Source: Rutidosis leptorrhynchoides
Lineage: Eukaryota; Streptophyta; Magnoliopsida; Asterales; Asteraceae
Reading direction: 5' to 3'
Length of the DNA: 64,000 nt
Assembly (NCBI RefSeq): GCF_046630445.1
Contig: NC_092333.1
Location: 105,323,501 to 105,387,500, forward strand
The notes under the pieces were generated by a model that worked only from the letters and a program-made list of their open reading frames with translations, searched no databases and was not told the origin of the DNA. The stretch's first letter is position 1. The number at the start of each line of letters is the position of its first letter. Position numbers and translations under genes: made by a program. Below are positions 53,391-64,000 of this stretch, in pieces.

Positions 53391-56300
53391 TGAAATGTCC
53401 CGTTCTTATTGATTAAAAACGTTCCATATTAATTGATTTCGTTGCGAGGTTTTGACCTCTATATGAGACGTTTTTCAAAGACTGCATTCATTTTAAAACA
53501 AACCATAACCTTTATTTCATCAATAAAATTTTAAAAAGCTTTACGTAGATTATCAAATAATGATAATCTAAAATATCCTGTTTACACACGACCATTACAT
53601 AATGGTTTACAATACAAATATGTTACAACAAAATAAGTTTCTTGAATGCAGTTTTTACACAATATCATACAAACATGGACTCCAAATCTTGTCCTTATTT
53701 AAGTATGCGATAGCGGAAGCTCTTAATAATCACCTGAGAATAAACATGCTTAAAAACGTCAACAAAAATGTTGGTGAGTTATAGGTTTAACCTATATATA
53801 TCAAATCATAATAATAGACCACAAGATTTCATATTTCAATACACATCCCATACATAGAGATAAAAATCATTCATATGGTGAACACCTGGTAACCGACATT
53901 AACAAGATGCATATATAAGAATATCCCCATCATTCCGGGACACCCTTCGGATATGATATAAATTTCGAAGTACTAAAGCATCCGGTACTTTGGATGGGGT
54001 TTGTTAAGCCCAATAGATCTATCTTTAGGATTCGCGTCAATTAGGGTGTCTGTTCCCTAATTCTTAGATTACCAGACTTAATAAAAAGGGGCATATTCGA
54101 TTTCGATAATTCAACCATAGAATGTAGTTTCACGTACTTGTGTCTATTTTGTAAATCATTTATAAAACCTGCATGTATTCTCATCCCAAAAATATTAGAT
54201 TTTAAAAGTGGGACTATAACTCACTTTCACAGATTTTTTACTTCGTCGGGAAGTAAGACGTGGCCACTGGTTGATTCACGAACCTATAACAATATATACA
54301 TATATATCAAAGTATGTTCAAAATATATTTACAACACTTTTAATATATTTTGATGTTTTAAGTTTATTAAGTCAGCTGTCCTCGTTAGTAACCTACAACT
54401 AGTTGTCCACAGTTAGATGTACAGAAATAAATCGATAAATATTATCTTGAATCAATCCACGACCCAGTGTATACGTATCTCAGTATTGATCACAACTCAA
54501 ACTATATATATTTTGGAATCAACCTCAACCCTGTATAGCTAACTCCAACATTCACATATAGAGTGTCTATGGTTGTTCCGAAATATATATAGATGTGTCG
54601 ACATGATAGGTCGAAACATTGTATACGTGTCTATGGTATCTCAAGATTACATAATATACAATACAAGTTGATTAAGTTATGGTTGGAATAGATTTGTTAC
54701 AAATTTTCACGTAGCTAAAATGAGAAAAATTATCCAATCTTGTTTTACCCATAACTTCTTCATTTTAAATCCGTTTTGAGTGAATCAAATTGCTATGGTT
54801 TCATATTGAACTCTATTTTATGAATCTAAACAGAAAAAGTATAGGTTTATAGTCGGAAAAATAAGTTACAAGTCGTTTTTGTAAAGGTAGTCATTTCAGT
54901 CGAAAGAACGACGTCTAGATGACCATTTTAGAAAACATACTTCCACTTTGAGTTTAACCATAATTTTTGGATATAGTTTCATGTTCATAATAAAAATCAT
55001 TTTCTCAGAATAACAACTTTTAAATCAAAGTTTATCATAGTTTTTAATTAACTAACCCAAAACAGCCCGCGGTGTTACTACGACGGCGTAAATTCGGTTT
55101 TACGGTGTTTTTCGTGTTTCCAGGTTTTAAATCATTAAGTTAGCATATCATATAGATATAGAAAATGTGTTTAGTTGATTTTAAAAGTCAAGTTAGAAGG
55201 ATTAACTTTTGTTTGCGAACAAGTTTAGAATTAACTAAACTATGTTCTAGTGATTACAAGTTTAAACCTTCGAATAAGATAGCTTTATATGTATGAATTG
55301 AATGATGTTATGAACATCATTACTACCTTAAGTTCCTTGGATAAACCTACTGGAAAAGAAAAAAATGGATCTAGCTTCAACGGATCCTTGGATGGCTCGA
55401 AGTTCTTGAAGCAGAATCATGACACGAAAACAAGTTCAAGTAAGATCATCACTTGAAATAAGATTGTTATAGTTATAGAAATTGAACCAAAGTTTGAATA
55501 TGATTATTACCTTGTATTAGAATGATAACCTACTGTAAGAAACAAAGATTTCTTGAGGTTGGATGATCACCTTACAAGATTGGAAGTGAGCTAGCAAACT
55601 CGAAAGTATTCTTGATTTTATGTAACAAGAACTTGTAGAATATATGAAGAACACTTAGAACTTGAAGATAGAACTTGAGAGAGATCAATTAGATGAAGAA
55701 AATTGAAGAATGAAAGTGTTTGTAGGTGTTTTTGGTCGTTGGTGTATGGATTAGATATAAAGGATATGTAATTTTGTTTTCATGTAAATAAGTCATGAAT
55801 GATTACTCATATTTTTGTAATTTTATGAGATATTTCATGCTAGTTGCCAAATGATGGTTCCCACATGTGTTAGGTGACTCACATGGGCTGCTAAGAGGTG
55901 ATCATTGGAGTGTATATACCAATAGTACATACATCTAAAAGCTGTGTATTGTACGAGTACGAATACGGGTGCATACGAGTAGAATTGTTGATGAAACTGA
56001 ACGAGGATGTAATTGTAAGCATTTTTGTTAAGTAGAAGTATTTTGATAAGTGTATTGAAGTCTTTCAAAAGTGTATAAATACATATTAAAACACTACATG
56101 TATATACATTTTAACTGAGTCGTTAAGTCATCGTTAGTCGTTACATGTAAGTGTTGTTTTGAAACCTTTAGGTTAACGATCTTGTTAAATGTTGTTAACC
56201 CAATGTTTATAATATCAAATGGGATTTTAATTTATTATATTATCATGATATTATCATGTATGAATATCTATTAATATGATATATATACATTAAATGTCTT

Positions 56301-56642
56301 TACAACGATAATCGTTACATATATGTCTCGTTTAAAAATCATTAAGTTAGTAGTCTTGTTTTTACATATGTAGTTCATTGTTAATATACTTAATGATATG
56401 TTTACTTATCATAGTATCATGTTAACTATATATATATCCATATATATGTCATCATATAGTTTTTACAAGTTTTAACGTTCGTGAATCACCGGTCAACTTG
56501 GGTGGTCAATTGTCTATATGAAACATATTTCAATTAATCAAGTCTTAACAAGTTTGATTGCTTAACATGTTGGAAACATTTAATCATGTAAATATCAATC
56601 TCAATTAATATATATAAACATGGAAAAGTTCGGGTCACTACA
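53391..56642 (-). repeat. 5' LTR of the F-box-carrying element
   Basis: Same length (3252 bp) as 43513-46764, with about 13 single-base differences by eye. The near identity marks a recent insertion. A GAGGT-TTTG-ACCTC hairpin lies at 53446-53459. Confidence 0.95.
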
Positions 56643-58113
56643 CATAGGATGTGGACTGGTGGGCGCGAATAACTGTATATGGATCCATAGGGCTTGACAT
56701 CCCCGTCCGAGCTAGAGCGCTAGCCTTTTAACGGACGTATGTTATTTGAGTTTATGACACGTTGGTTTGCGTGTATTAAAACAACAAGGGTTATTATTAT
56801 TATAACGTTAAAGTTTAGTTACCAGGGTGCTTTGTTACGTAGAATCTATTGATAAACTTTTGATGAAATCTTGTGGTCTATCTTTATATATATTTATGAC
56901 TCGAGCAATTAAACCTATAACTCACCAACATTCGTGTTGACTTTTTAGCATATTTTATTCTCAGGTCCTTAGACTGCTTCCGCTGTGATGTGCTTGTTGC
57001 CTGCATGGAGTCTCTCATGCTTTGTATAAAGTTTATTGCATTCTAAATAAAACTGCGTTGTGTAATAAATAATTTGACTGTGATGTCAAACTGTATGATA
57101 AAAACTTATGTATTTTGGGGATTTGCTTATACCTAAGCACTCACCCACACGTTTATAACTTTCTATGTTTAGAAAGTCATTTATTTTAATGAATGCAATA
57201 TTTTATTAAAACGTATCATATAGAGGTCAAAACCTCACTGTGGAATCAATGATTAACGTGCCGCGTCAATAGCGATTTTGACGGGTCGTTACACAAACCC
57301 ATCAATTCCAAATATGAATTTAATGGTTACGATGATGAATTTAACAAACCCAACAATATGAATTAACAAAACCTTCAATTTCTAACATGAATTTAACAAA
57401 ACCCGAATGAGAAGTTATGAAATTTAACAAAACCCGGTTGGGAAAACAATAGAAAGTGTAAATCACCTGTTGGGGGACACCAATGGGTGAATCTTAGAAA
57501 CAAAATGAAGAAGAGACAAGAGGGAAATCCAGAAGAAGCAGCCATTGATTGTGAACAAACCTTTAAAAACTACGGAGTATGTAATAAATGGAATATGGGT
57601 ACTTTTTATTCGTACATATCAATAATAGAGAAAGTGAAGAAATTTTAAACAGATCAGAGTAAACTTTGATTTGTGATTTTCAGTTATGATTTTCGTGAAC
57701 TTGATGGAGTAATGAAGATGAGTGATATAAGTGGTTGCAGATCTGATATGTATTTTTGTATTGTACATGGACCAATTTTGTACAAGGACGAATTTGAGTA
57801 CAGGACATATGGTGCAATTGTTTCTTAAACTTCAGGGACCAATTTTATATTTTTGACTAACGACCGGTAATGCATTTGACGACGATTACCTCAATTTTAA
57901 ATTTTTTAACGCATATTACCTCAATTTTAAAAATTTTAAACACGCAATCCTTTTCTTGCACAAAAATTAAATTGAAATCCTTTTCGGACTTACACGATTT
58001 GAGGGTTACCTTAATTGTCAAATTTGATAACTTATGTTACCTTTTTGGACCATTTGCCCTAAAAATTATGATTTTCAACTTTGCCATTTGTAATCTCAAT
58101 CTAACTATTACAA

Positions 58114-58538
58114 TCTATATAATCTAATAAACCTCTAAAATGATGATGTCATCATTAAACTAAATTACCCATTACTTTTCATATTGATGATGTCATAATT
58201 ATATATGAATTTAATTAAAAAATAATACAAAATGTTTTATAAAAGGAAATATTAATCTCTCCTAAATTATAATTTTATTTTTATAAAAAATTTTAAAAGG
58301 CATTAATTATTATTAATAATTATTACGGAGTATTATTATTAAAAATGTAAATATAAATATTCAACTTTGAGCGAACTTTATGTTTGTAACATCAACGACA
58401 CGTTTGTTAGTCGGAATCCGTGGTTCCACGGGTCAATAAACTAAATGACTTTAACATTTACATTCACTTAATACCTAAAACATATCACTAAACTGTTTCG
58501 TTTAAACAAACCCGTGTTTTCACGGGTCATTTCACTAG
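58114..58538 (+). mobile_element. Small non-autonomous Helitron with two 3' hairpins
   Basis: The element starts TCTATATAATCTAATAAACC after an A and ends TTTCACTAG before a T, the A^T insertion and CTRR-type 3' end of Helitrons. The terminal hairpin CCCGTGTTTTCACGGG lies at 58511-58526, and a second, CCGTGGTTCCACGG, about 100 bp upstream (58408-58421). At 425 bp it has no RepHel coding. Confidence 0.8.
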
Positions 58539-59498
58539 TTTATAAATTACTTCATTCATTTCAAAATAAATATTTTTTCAATATCAAACACATAATTAAA
58601 ATAATATATAAAGATTTCTTATCTTATGAGTTAAATGTCGTGTTACTCCGTATTAATGTACGGAGTAATAAGGTGAAGTTATTTATTCTTGAAAGGTGAA
58701 AACAATTATTTTGACAAATAAAATAGAATGTATATATAATATATATTTATTTTGAGAGAGAGAAATGTTTTTTCAGCTCTCAGTAATCAAAGTTGTACAT
58801 CCACGCATGGTACGTATATCATCATTTCACATTTCAAGTCAAATTAACTTGTAAACTTCTTTCATTTCATTTTGTTGAATTTTTTATTTTTGTTTTATGC
58901 GCTGTGTGAAAAAATAAGTGTAAAGTGATATTAACACATTTAATTTTTCGCTTATGCTCTGTTTAGCTATTTTGGATTTGATAAAGATAAATTACTACGG
59001 TAATAAATAAGCCAAAGAATTAAATGCCGACCGTCTCATCACTTCATCAGAATCTCTATTTTTGTGTTATAATTTATTTGAAACACAAATGAAATAAAAT
59101 GACCACATGGAATGTAACCTAAACAAAATAAATATGCATGACTTCATTAATTAGCAGTATATATATATATGAGTAATAAGTTTGGCTGGTCCAACTATAT
59201 ATAGAAGCTGCATAACTACGTACTAGCTAGAATATTAACCGGGACGTATTCGGGATAAAAATAAGTTTATTATGTTCAATTAGTAACACGTGAAATTATA
59301 TACCGTGTAATTTTTACTTTCTTAATTTAATAATATTTGAGATATGTGATTTACACTTCGATACTGTAATGAAAAGATTCACCACACCATATGTGGGTCG
59401 ATATTCATTAGTATATATAGGATATTACGGATGATTACAAAAAATGTAGAAAGGAATAGATACAAAGTCTAACTATTAAATTTAAATATTATATAATA
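58539..59498. other. Intergenic AT-rich sequence with a palindrome
   Basis: No gene is seen. At 58643-58668 TTACTCCGTA and TACGGAGTAA form a perfect 10-bp stem around a 6-base loop. ACGGAGTA also occurs at 57572 and 58326. The remainder shows nothing recognised. Confidence 0.5.
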
Positions 59499-59766
59499 TA
59501 TTTTATCCGTCCCAAAAAACAGTTCCGTTTAACTTTTTATTGGATTTAAGATATAGTAATTGATTGTCTAATTTGCACTTCATTTAATGTAGTTATAAAA
59601 AGTAACTAATAAATTAATTGATATTTTTAAAGTTCAATTTCCAAAATTAAAAGGGATATAATTTGAACCTTAATGATATTTAATGGTTATTTAGAGAAAG
59701 AGACAATAATTTTAGAAAAAACAAAAATAGAAAGTTGGACAGTTTTTTTTTGAAACAGAGTGAGTA
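59499..59766. mobile_element. Stowaway-type MITE
   Basis: The left end TATTTTATCCGTCCCAAAAA and, on the other strand, the right end TACTCACTCTGTTTCAAAAA are degenerate forms of TACTCCCTCCGTCCC. ACAGTTCCGTTTAACTTT and its partner AACTGTCCAACTTT continue the inverted repeat inward. TA dinucleotides mark both ends. At 268 bp it fits Stowaway (Tc1/mariner) size. Confidence 0.8.
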
Positions 59767-59847
59767 TTTACTAAATATATTTCCTAGGTATCTGACTTGT
59801 TCACCCAGTAACGTATCATAGACATGATTTGCCAATGATACGTTAAT

Positions 59848-59893
59848 CCCCCCCCCCCCCCCCCCACCCCCCCCCCCCCCCCCCCCCCCCCCC
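59848..59893. repeat. Poly(C) tract
   Basis: 46 bp of C with a single A. The length may be unreliable in assemblies. It abuts the end of the Copia remnant. Confidence 0.9.
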
Positions 59894-60716
59894 AACGAAG
59901 AGGTGCATTAGGTACAAACCGTGTATACAACTTGCCGAATGAGACAAGCTCTCTAATAAAATGATAGTCGATATCTATTGCTTCGACCGCTTGTTGGAGA
60001 CCGGGTTTTGACTAAAAAACAAAGCACTCTTATCATCGCAGAGGATAGTAGGACGATCAGGAGGTAGGACATGAAGCTCTCGGAGCAAATGAGTAATCAA
60101 TATATTTTCAGCGGTCGTGTTAGCCAATGCTCGGTATTCAGATTCACAAGTAGAGCAAGCAACAGTCGGTTATTTCTTTGCACTCCAAGAAACGAGATTT
60201 TCACCCAGAAATAGTGAATACCATATGTGGATCTTCAGGTCTTAATACATCTAGCCAAATCCGCATCTGAGTAACCAAGGAGAGTTGGCTTGGATGAGTG
60301 ATAAAATGTTAATTCCTAAGATATAGTACCTTTGACATAGCGTAGAATGCGCTTCACAGCCTGAAACTGAACAATGATTGGAGCTTGAAAAAGTGACTGA
60401 TTTGATTAACCGCATAAGATAAATCAGGCCGTGTATTGGTGAGATATTGCAAGTCAACCACCAACGAACGAAAATAGGTATGATAGGAGTAAAGAGTGCC
60501 CTCAGATGTAACAAATTCGGCTGATATTTCGTTTGGCTAAGAAAAAAAATCCTTAATTCGAGTAACAAGCTTCAAGCCCGAGAAAGTAACTCAACTTGCC
60601 CATGTCTTTGATAATAAACCATGTATGTAATTTAAAAATAAACACTCGGATGGTATAATCATCATTTCCTGTAAAGATGATGTCGTCCCCATACACTAAC
60701 AAATAAATAATGCATG
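59894..60716 (-). mobile_element. Copia RT/RNase H remnant
   Basis: On the minus strand the order is RT then RNase H. LVYGDDIIFTGN lies near 60690 (a form of the Copia YVDD box), KDMGKLSYFLGLEA near 60600, and LTNTRPDLSYAVNQISHF near 60440. A tail, AIDIDYHFIRELVSFGKL, lies near 59950. It is a fossil with many breaks. It is cut at 60716 by the LTR that starts at 60717 and at the other end by the poly(C) tract. Confidence 0.85.
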
Positions 60717-63540
60717 TGTAACGACCCGGAAATTTCCGACCAAATTTAAACTCTAATCTCTATATGGTTCCGACACGATAAGCAAAAACCCTAAAGTTGA
60801 CCCGCACTTTTTCGATCATTCTATACTTATAAGATTAATATTTACATAAATTAAACCTTACCAACATGATAAGCAATCCAAATTGTTGAGATTTATGTTT
60901 CCGAAAAGAGTTTTACACAACGTTTGACCGTCTAGTTTGACCGATGATATCACGAACTATACAATATATGATAATTATACGTTTGTGTATATATATGTAT
61001 ATATACATATTTAACATGATTAATGAATGTTTTAATATCTCATTTTGTATTAATAACAATAAGTTATAAGTATATTTTGAAACTACTAACTTAAGTTTTC
61101 AAAACGATAACTATACGTAACGTTATTTGACATAAATACTTAAGACTTATAATGTTTATACATATATCGTATAAGTAATGTATTTAATCACTTTTAAAGA
61201 CTTAAATACATAAAATCATATAAGTGTATTCACAAAAGATAGCTATATTTGAATCCTCATTCCATTTTTCACAAAATTTCTATACGTATATCTAGAGTAT
61301 TTGTAATCGTATCATACCTAGCTTCTATACGTATTTACTATTGGTATATACACATCAAATCACCACCTAACCAGCCCTTGTTCATGCCTTATGTATAAGG
61401 TAATTACTTTTGAATGATTGTAAGACTAATTACAAAAATACAAACTAAAAATTTGTCCATGTCTACTACATAAACATTTTTTTAGGAGTATATATGTATC
61501 CTCATTTTGTTTCATTTTTACTTCCATTCTCTAGCTAAAAACACCCACACTCTCAAGAACATTAAACTCCATAAACATTCAGCAAAGTTCCATGAAGATC
61601 TAGCTTCAAAAACCTTACTTAAACACCATAAGAAAACCATACAAAAACACTTCATGAAATCCTTCCAAGAACACAAACTTACTTCCAATCTTTCATCCAC
61701 TTCCATCACCCTTTTGATTCTAGCTTCTTACTCCTCTTTTACAGCAACCTTGTCCAAGGAACTTGAGGTAGTATCTATGTTCATAACCTTATTCGATTCA
61801 TATATATATAGCTATCTTATTTTGTGGTACAAAAGTTTAACAACAAGAACATAGTTTGAATGTTTTCAAACTTGTTTGCAAACTAAATAGATCCTTCTAA
61901 CTTAACTTTTAAAATACTTCAAGACCTGTAATATAACTTATGTATATGCTAATTTAACAAGGTAAAACTTGGTTTTTCAAAGTATAAGTATTTTTAGAAA
62001 AATGGTCATTAAATGATTTTGTTGTAACAAAAATGTTTAACTTCATATGTTTCACTAATGTTTCACTTATGCCGTATGATTTTGAATACAAACCAAGGTA
62101 TTTACAGTTCATAGTCTTAAAGAAGAACTCGATCCAAGAAGATGGCAATTTGAATCAACGAAAACGGATTTGTAACGAAGAAACTATGACCGAAACAAAA
62201 TTGGTTATCCTAGATCATTTCAACTACGGGATCAATTGGAAAAAAATGATATAAATCACATATTTCTAAGATAACATGATATTTTATATATATGTACTCA
62301 TAATTCAATTTCATATGGTTCAGGATCACCCGTAAGCAACACGAGAAGATTAATCATAAGATCCCATGATTGTATGCAACACGTCATTTGACAACACCGG
62401 TACTTTATGTACGCAACACGTCATTTGACAACACCGGTACCATGGGTCAAGATTAATCTCGACCAATACATATACGATGGGATTTTATTTATTTCGTTGG
62501 GGGTTTTGTTTATTGCGGGTATATTAAACATCTAAAAATGAACCATTAAAATTGAATTACTAACATCGGAATGCTAACTACGGACTAAGGAATTATTCAA
62601 AGTATTAAAAGTATAACAAGTATATATTTATAACGTTTGTTTAAAAATGAAAACATATTGATATATTATATATGGATAGGTTCGTGATATCAACCGGAAG
62701 ACCGAGTCAAATTATATATATCATCAAGACAAGAGTGAGTATATAGTCCCATTTTTAAACTCTAAATATTTCGGGATGAGAATACATGTATTTTATGTTT
62801 TACGTTATGGACACAAGTAACTGAAAAATATATTCTACGTTGAGTTGTACCACTGGCATACTTCCCTGTAGCTTGGTAACTAATATTTACAGCGGTATTG
62901 TAAACGCGAATCCTGTTGATAGATCTATCGGGCCTGACAACCCCAACCGGACTGGACGACCAGTATTCAACGGTTGCACAGTACTTCGTTTTGTGACTAC
63001 ACTTGGTACGGTGTAGTAAGATTTCATATTAAAGGGAATATGCGACGTGAAAATGTTAAGTATGGTTACCAAGTGCTCAACCACTTAGAATACTTTTATT
63101 AAAATGTTTATATATGAAATCTTGTGGTCCATCGTTATATCGCTGCTAGCATCAAACCTATATATCTCACCAACTTTATGTTGACGTTTTAAAGCATGTT
63201 ATTCTCAGGTATGAATTAAGACTTCCGCTGTGCGTTAGCTCATATTAAGGATACTAGTTGGGACCATTTAAGCCATGATACAAGAACGTTGCATTCGAGT
63301 CATTGAAGATCATTAAAGACATTAATTAAGTAAATGACAGTTTAGGTCATTTGGATATCGAGAAATGTTTGACGAGTTTATTAATTTTTTTATGTAAAGA
63401 TAGATTGCCTTTTAAGAATAAATGCAACGTTTGTAAAATGTATCATATAGAGGTCAAGTACCTCGCGATGTTATCAACTGTTGTAATTCGTTTGTAATCA
63501 ATATGGACATCGTCCGGATGATTAGTTTCGGATCCTTTCA
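60717..63540 (+). repeat. 5' LTR of a second Tekay-like element
   Basis: The LTR starts TGTAACGACCCGGAAATTTC and ends CGGATCCTTTCA, followed after two bases by a primer-binding site. A TATA-like GAGTATATATGTATCC lies at 61486-61501. A 28-bp unit (GCAACACGTCATTTGACAAC...) is repeated at 62376-62403 and 62413-62440. A hairpin GAGGT-CAAGT-ACCTC is at 63450-63464. It is about 2.8 kb. The other LTR is outside the window. Confidence 0.88.
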
Positions 63541-63955
63541 GTTGGTATCAGAGCGTTGGTCTTAGCGAACCAGGCCTTGCATTAGTGTGTCTAACTGGTA
63601 GTTGTTAGGATACATTAGTGAGTCTGGACTTTGACCGTATCTACCTGCTAAAAAGTTTTGCTTATCATTTCTAGTCGGAAACCATCTGCTTATCATCCTT
63701 AGGGAGTTGCCTGCTTATCATTCTTTAGTCTAGACACGTCTTACTAAATCTAGTGCATCGATAGTGTATAGACAAAATTCATATCCTAGCGTATCTATTA
63801 CTATAAACATTGCCCGACGAATTTCAAAGATTCTCCGTAATTCACGGGATTTCGGTATTATATATACATATGAAAATTATGTATTGAAGAGTACCAAACC
63901 CAACTCCTATAATCTATTCCAAACCAAAAAAATTCATTTCTCCAACTATACAAGA
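63541..63955 (+). other. Primer-binding site and leader of the second Tekay-like element
   Basis: TGGTATCAGAGC at 63543-63554 matches the initiator tRNA-Met 3' end exactly. The following leader (GTTGGTCTTAG, GCATTAGTGTGTCT, GTTAGGAT-CATTAGTGAGT, CTGGACTT-GACCGT) is clearly related to the leader of the F-box-carrying element on the minus strand (53390 to about 53275). Confidence 0.88.
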
Positions 63956-64000
63956 TGAATTCTTCATCCAGTTCGAATTCCTCCGACTTCGATAGCTACG
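63956..64000 (+). CDS. First reading frame of the second Tekay-like element (cut by window end)
   Basis: MNSSSSSNSSDFDSY is read up to the window edge. It sits where the acidic ORF sits in the F-box-carrying element and is likewise Ser/Asp-rich. It may be a homologous accessory frame or an unusual gag start. The visible 15 codons do not decide this. Confidence 0.45.

Larger units (their letters stand above)
43513..56642 (-). mobile_element. Young Tekay-like Ty3/gypsy element carrying an F-box gene and an acidic ORF
   Basis: In transcription order (minus strand): 5' LTR 56642-53391, primer-binding site, acidic ORF, F-box ORF, PPT-like block, gag-protease-RT-RNase H-integrase-chromodomain, polypurine tract, 3' LTR 46764-43513. 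CATAG flanks it exactly (43508-43512, 56643-56647). Both LTRs are 3252 bp and differ at about 13 positions by eye (0.4%), roughly 0.15 million years at 1.3e-8 per site per year. It looks nearly whole, with about one break in pol. The two frames ahead of gag are not part of the usual plant chromovirus plan. Confidence 0.93.
42371..57293 (+). repeat. Gypsy solo LTR interrupted by a younger element
   Basis: The LTR starts TGTGATGACCCGGAAAATTT (42371) and ends GACGGGTCGTTACA (57293). CAAAC flanks it exactly (42366-42370 and 57294-57298). Removing the nested element (43513-56647) leaves about 1.8 kb, so it is a solo LTR. Its 3' part shares blocks with the LTR at 60717-63540, so both belong to the same Tekay-like group. 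Its 5' part has a tandem array and palindromes (separate entries). Confidence 0.88.
41751..58059. mobile_element. MULE-like element B with long inverted ends, holding nested retroelements
   Basis: The left end GGGCAAATGACCCAAAAAGG is mirrored by the right end (on the minus strand GGGCAAATGGTCCAAAAAGG). Inverted similarity extends about 190 bp (GTAACATAAGTTA, AAGCCTGAAAA/AAGTCCGAAAA, TTTAAAAATTTTAAAATT). Flanks AAAAAATTA (41742-41750) and TAAAAATTA (58060-58068) match at 8 of 9 bases. Without the insertion the element is about 1.4 kb, like its sister at 28281. The interior has repeated ATCTTCATC codon-like runs and CAGCAGCAG but no transposase. The right arm (57299-58059) carries a short duplicated ATTACCTCAATTTTAAA. 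Confidence 0.78.

Noticed and set aside
59680-59895. Gly-rich protein across the poly(C) tract
   Set aside because: It is a translation of the homopolymer and part of a MITE.

Overview
This is a plant nuclear window, very probably from the daisy family (Asteraceae). The inference rests on the mix of Athila, Tekay-like, TRIM, hAT, Stowaway, MULE and Helitron repeats, on plant intron signals, and on a plant-specific WRKY gene. There are no operons, no CRISPR arrays and no rRNA or free tRNA genes. Only one host gene looks intact: a three-exon group IIc WRKY transcription factor on the minus strand (37204-39963). A second host locus is a decayed, intron-containing copy of the flowering-time gene FCA (about 21060-24560). 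Almost everything else is transposable-element sequence, much of it nested.

Layout. 1-7714: 3' part of an Athila-type Ty3/gypsy element (integrase, a zinc-knuckle accessory frame, envelope-like region, long conserved non-coding 3' region, 3' LTR). 7715-8138: inverted fragment of the same LTR family. 8139-19525: second, 5'-truncated Athila element with gag, protease, RT/RNase H, integrase, an internal promoter-like region, envelope-like region and 3' LTR. 19526-20660: LTR end fragment and a LINE-like remnant. 21060-24560: FCA-like pseudogene with a SINE in an exon. 24659-25144: MITE. 26396-27286: hAT-type element. 28281-31262: MULE-like element holding an Athila solo LTR. 33163-33656: TRIM. 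33926-34132: SINE-like insertion. 34248-36583: young gag-only Copia-type element. 37204-39963: WRKY gene. 41751-58059: second MULE-like element containing a solo LTR (42371-57293), which contains a very young minus-strand Tekay-like element (43513-56642). 58114-58538: Helitron. 59499-59766: Stowaway MITE. 59894-60716: Copia remnant cut by the 5' LTR of another Tekay-like element (60717-64000, running off the window).

The most interesting object is the element at 43513-56642. Between its primer-binding site and gag it carries two extra reading frames: a 204-residue acidic protein and a 227-residue F-box protein that resembles plant F-box/Sel1-like proteins. A PPT-like sequence lies between the F-box frame and gag. 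The element's two 3252-bp LTRs differ at only about 13 positions by eye, and it has a perfect 5-bp target duplication.

The second theme is LTR promoter architecture. Several unrelated LTRs, and the internal region ahead of the envelope-like frames, carry clusters of short perfect palindromes a few tens of bases upstream of a TATA-like box. Each family has its own palindrome. One promoter cassette appears to be shared between an Athila LTR and a Tekay-like LTR.
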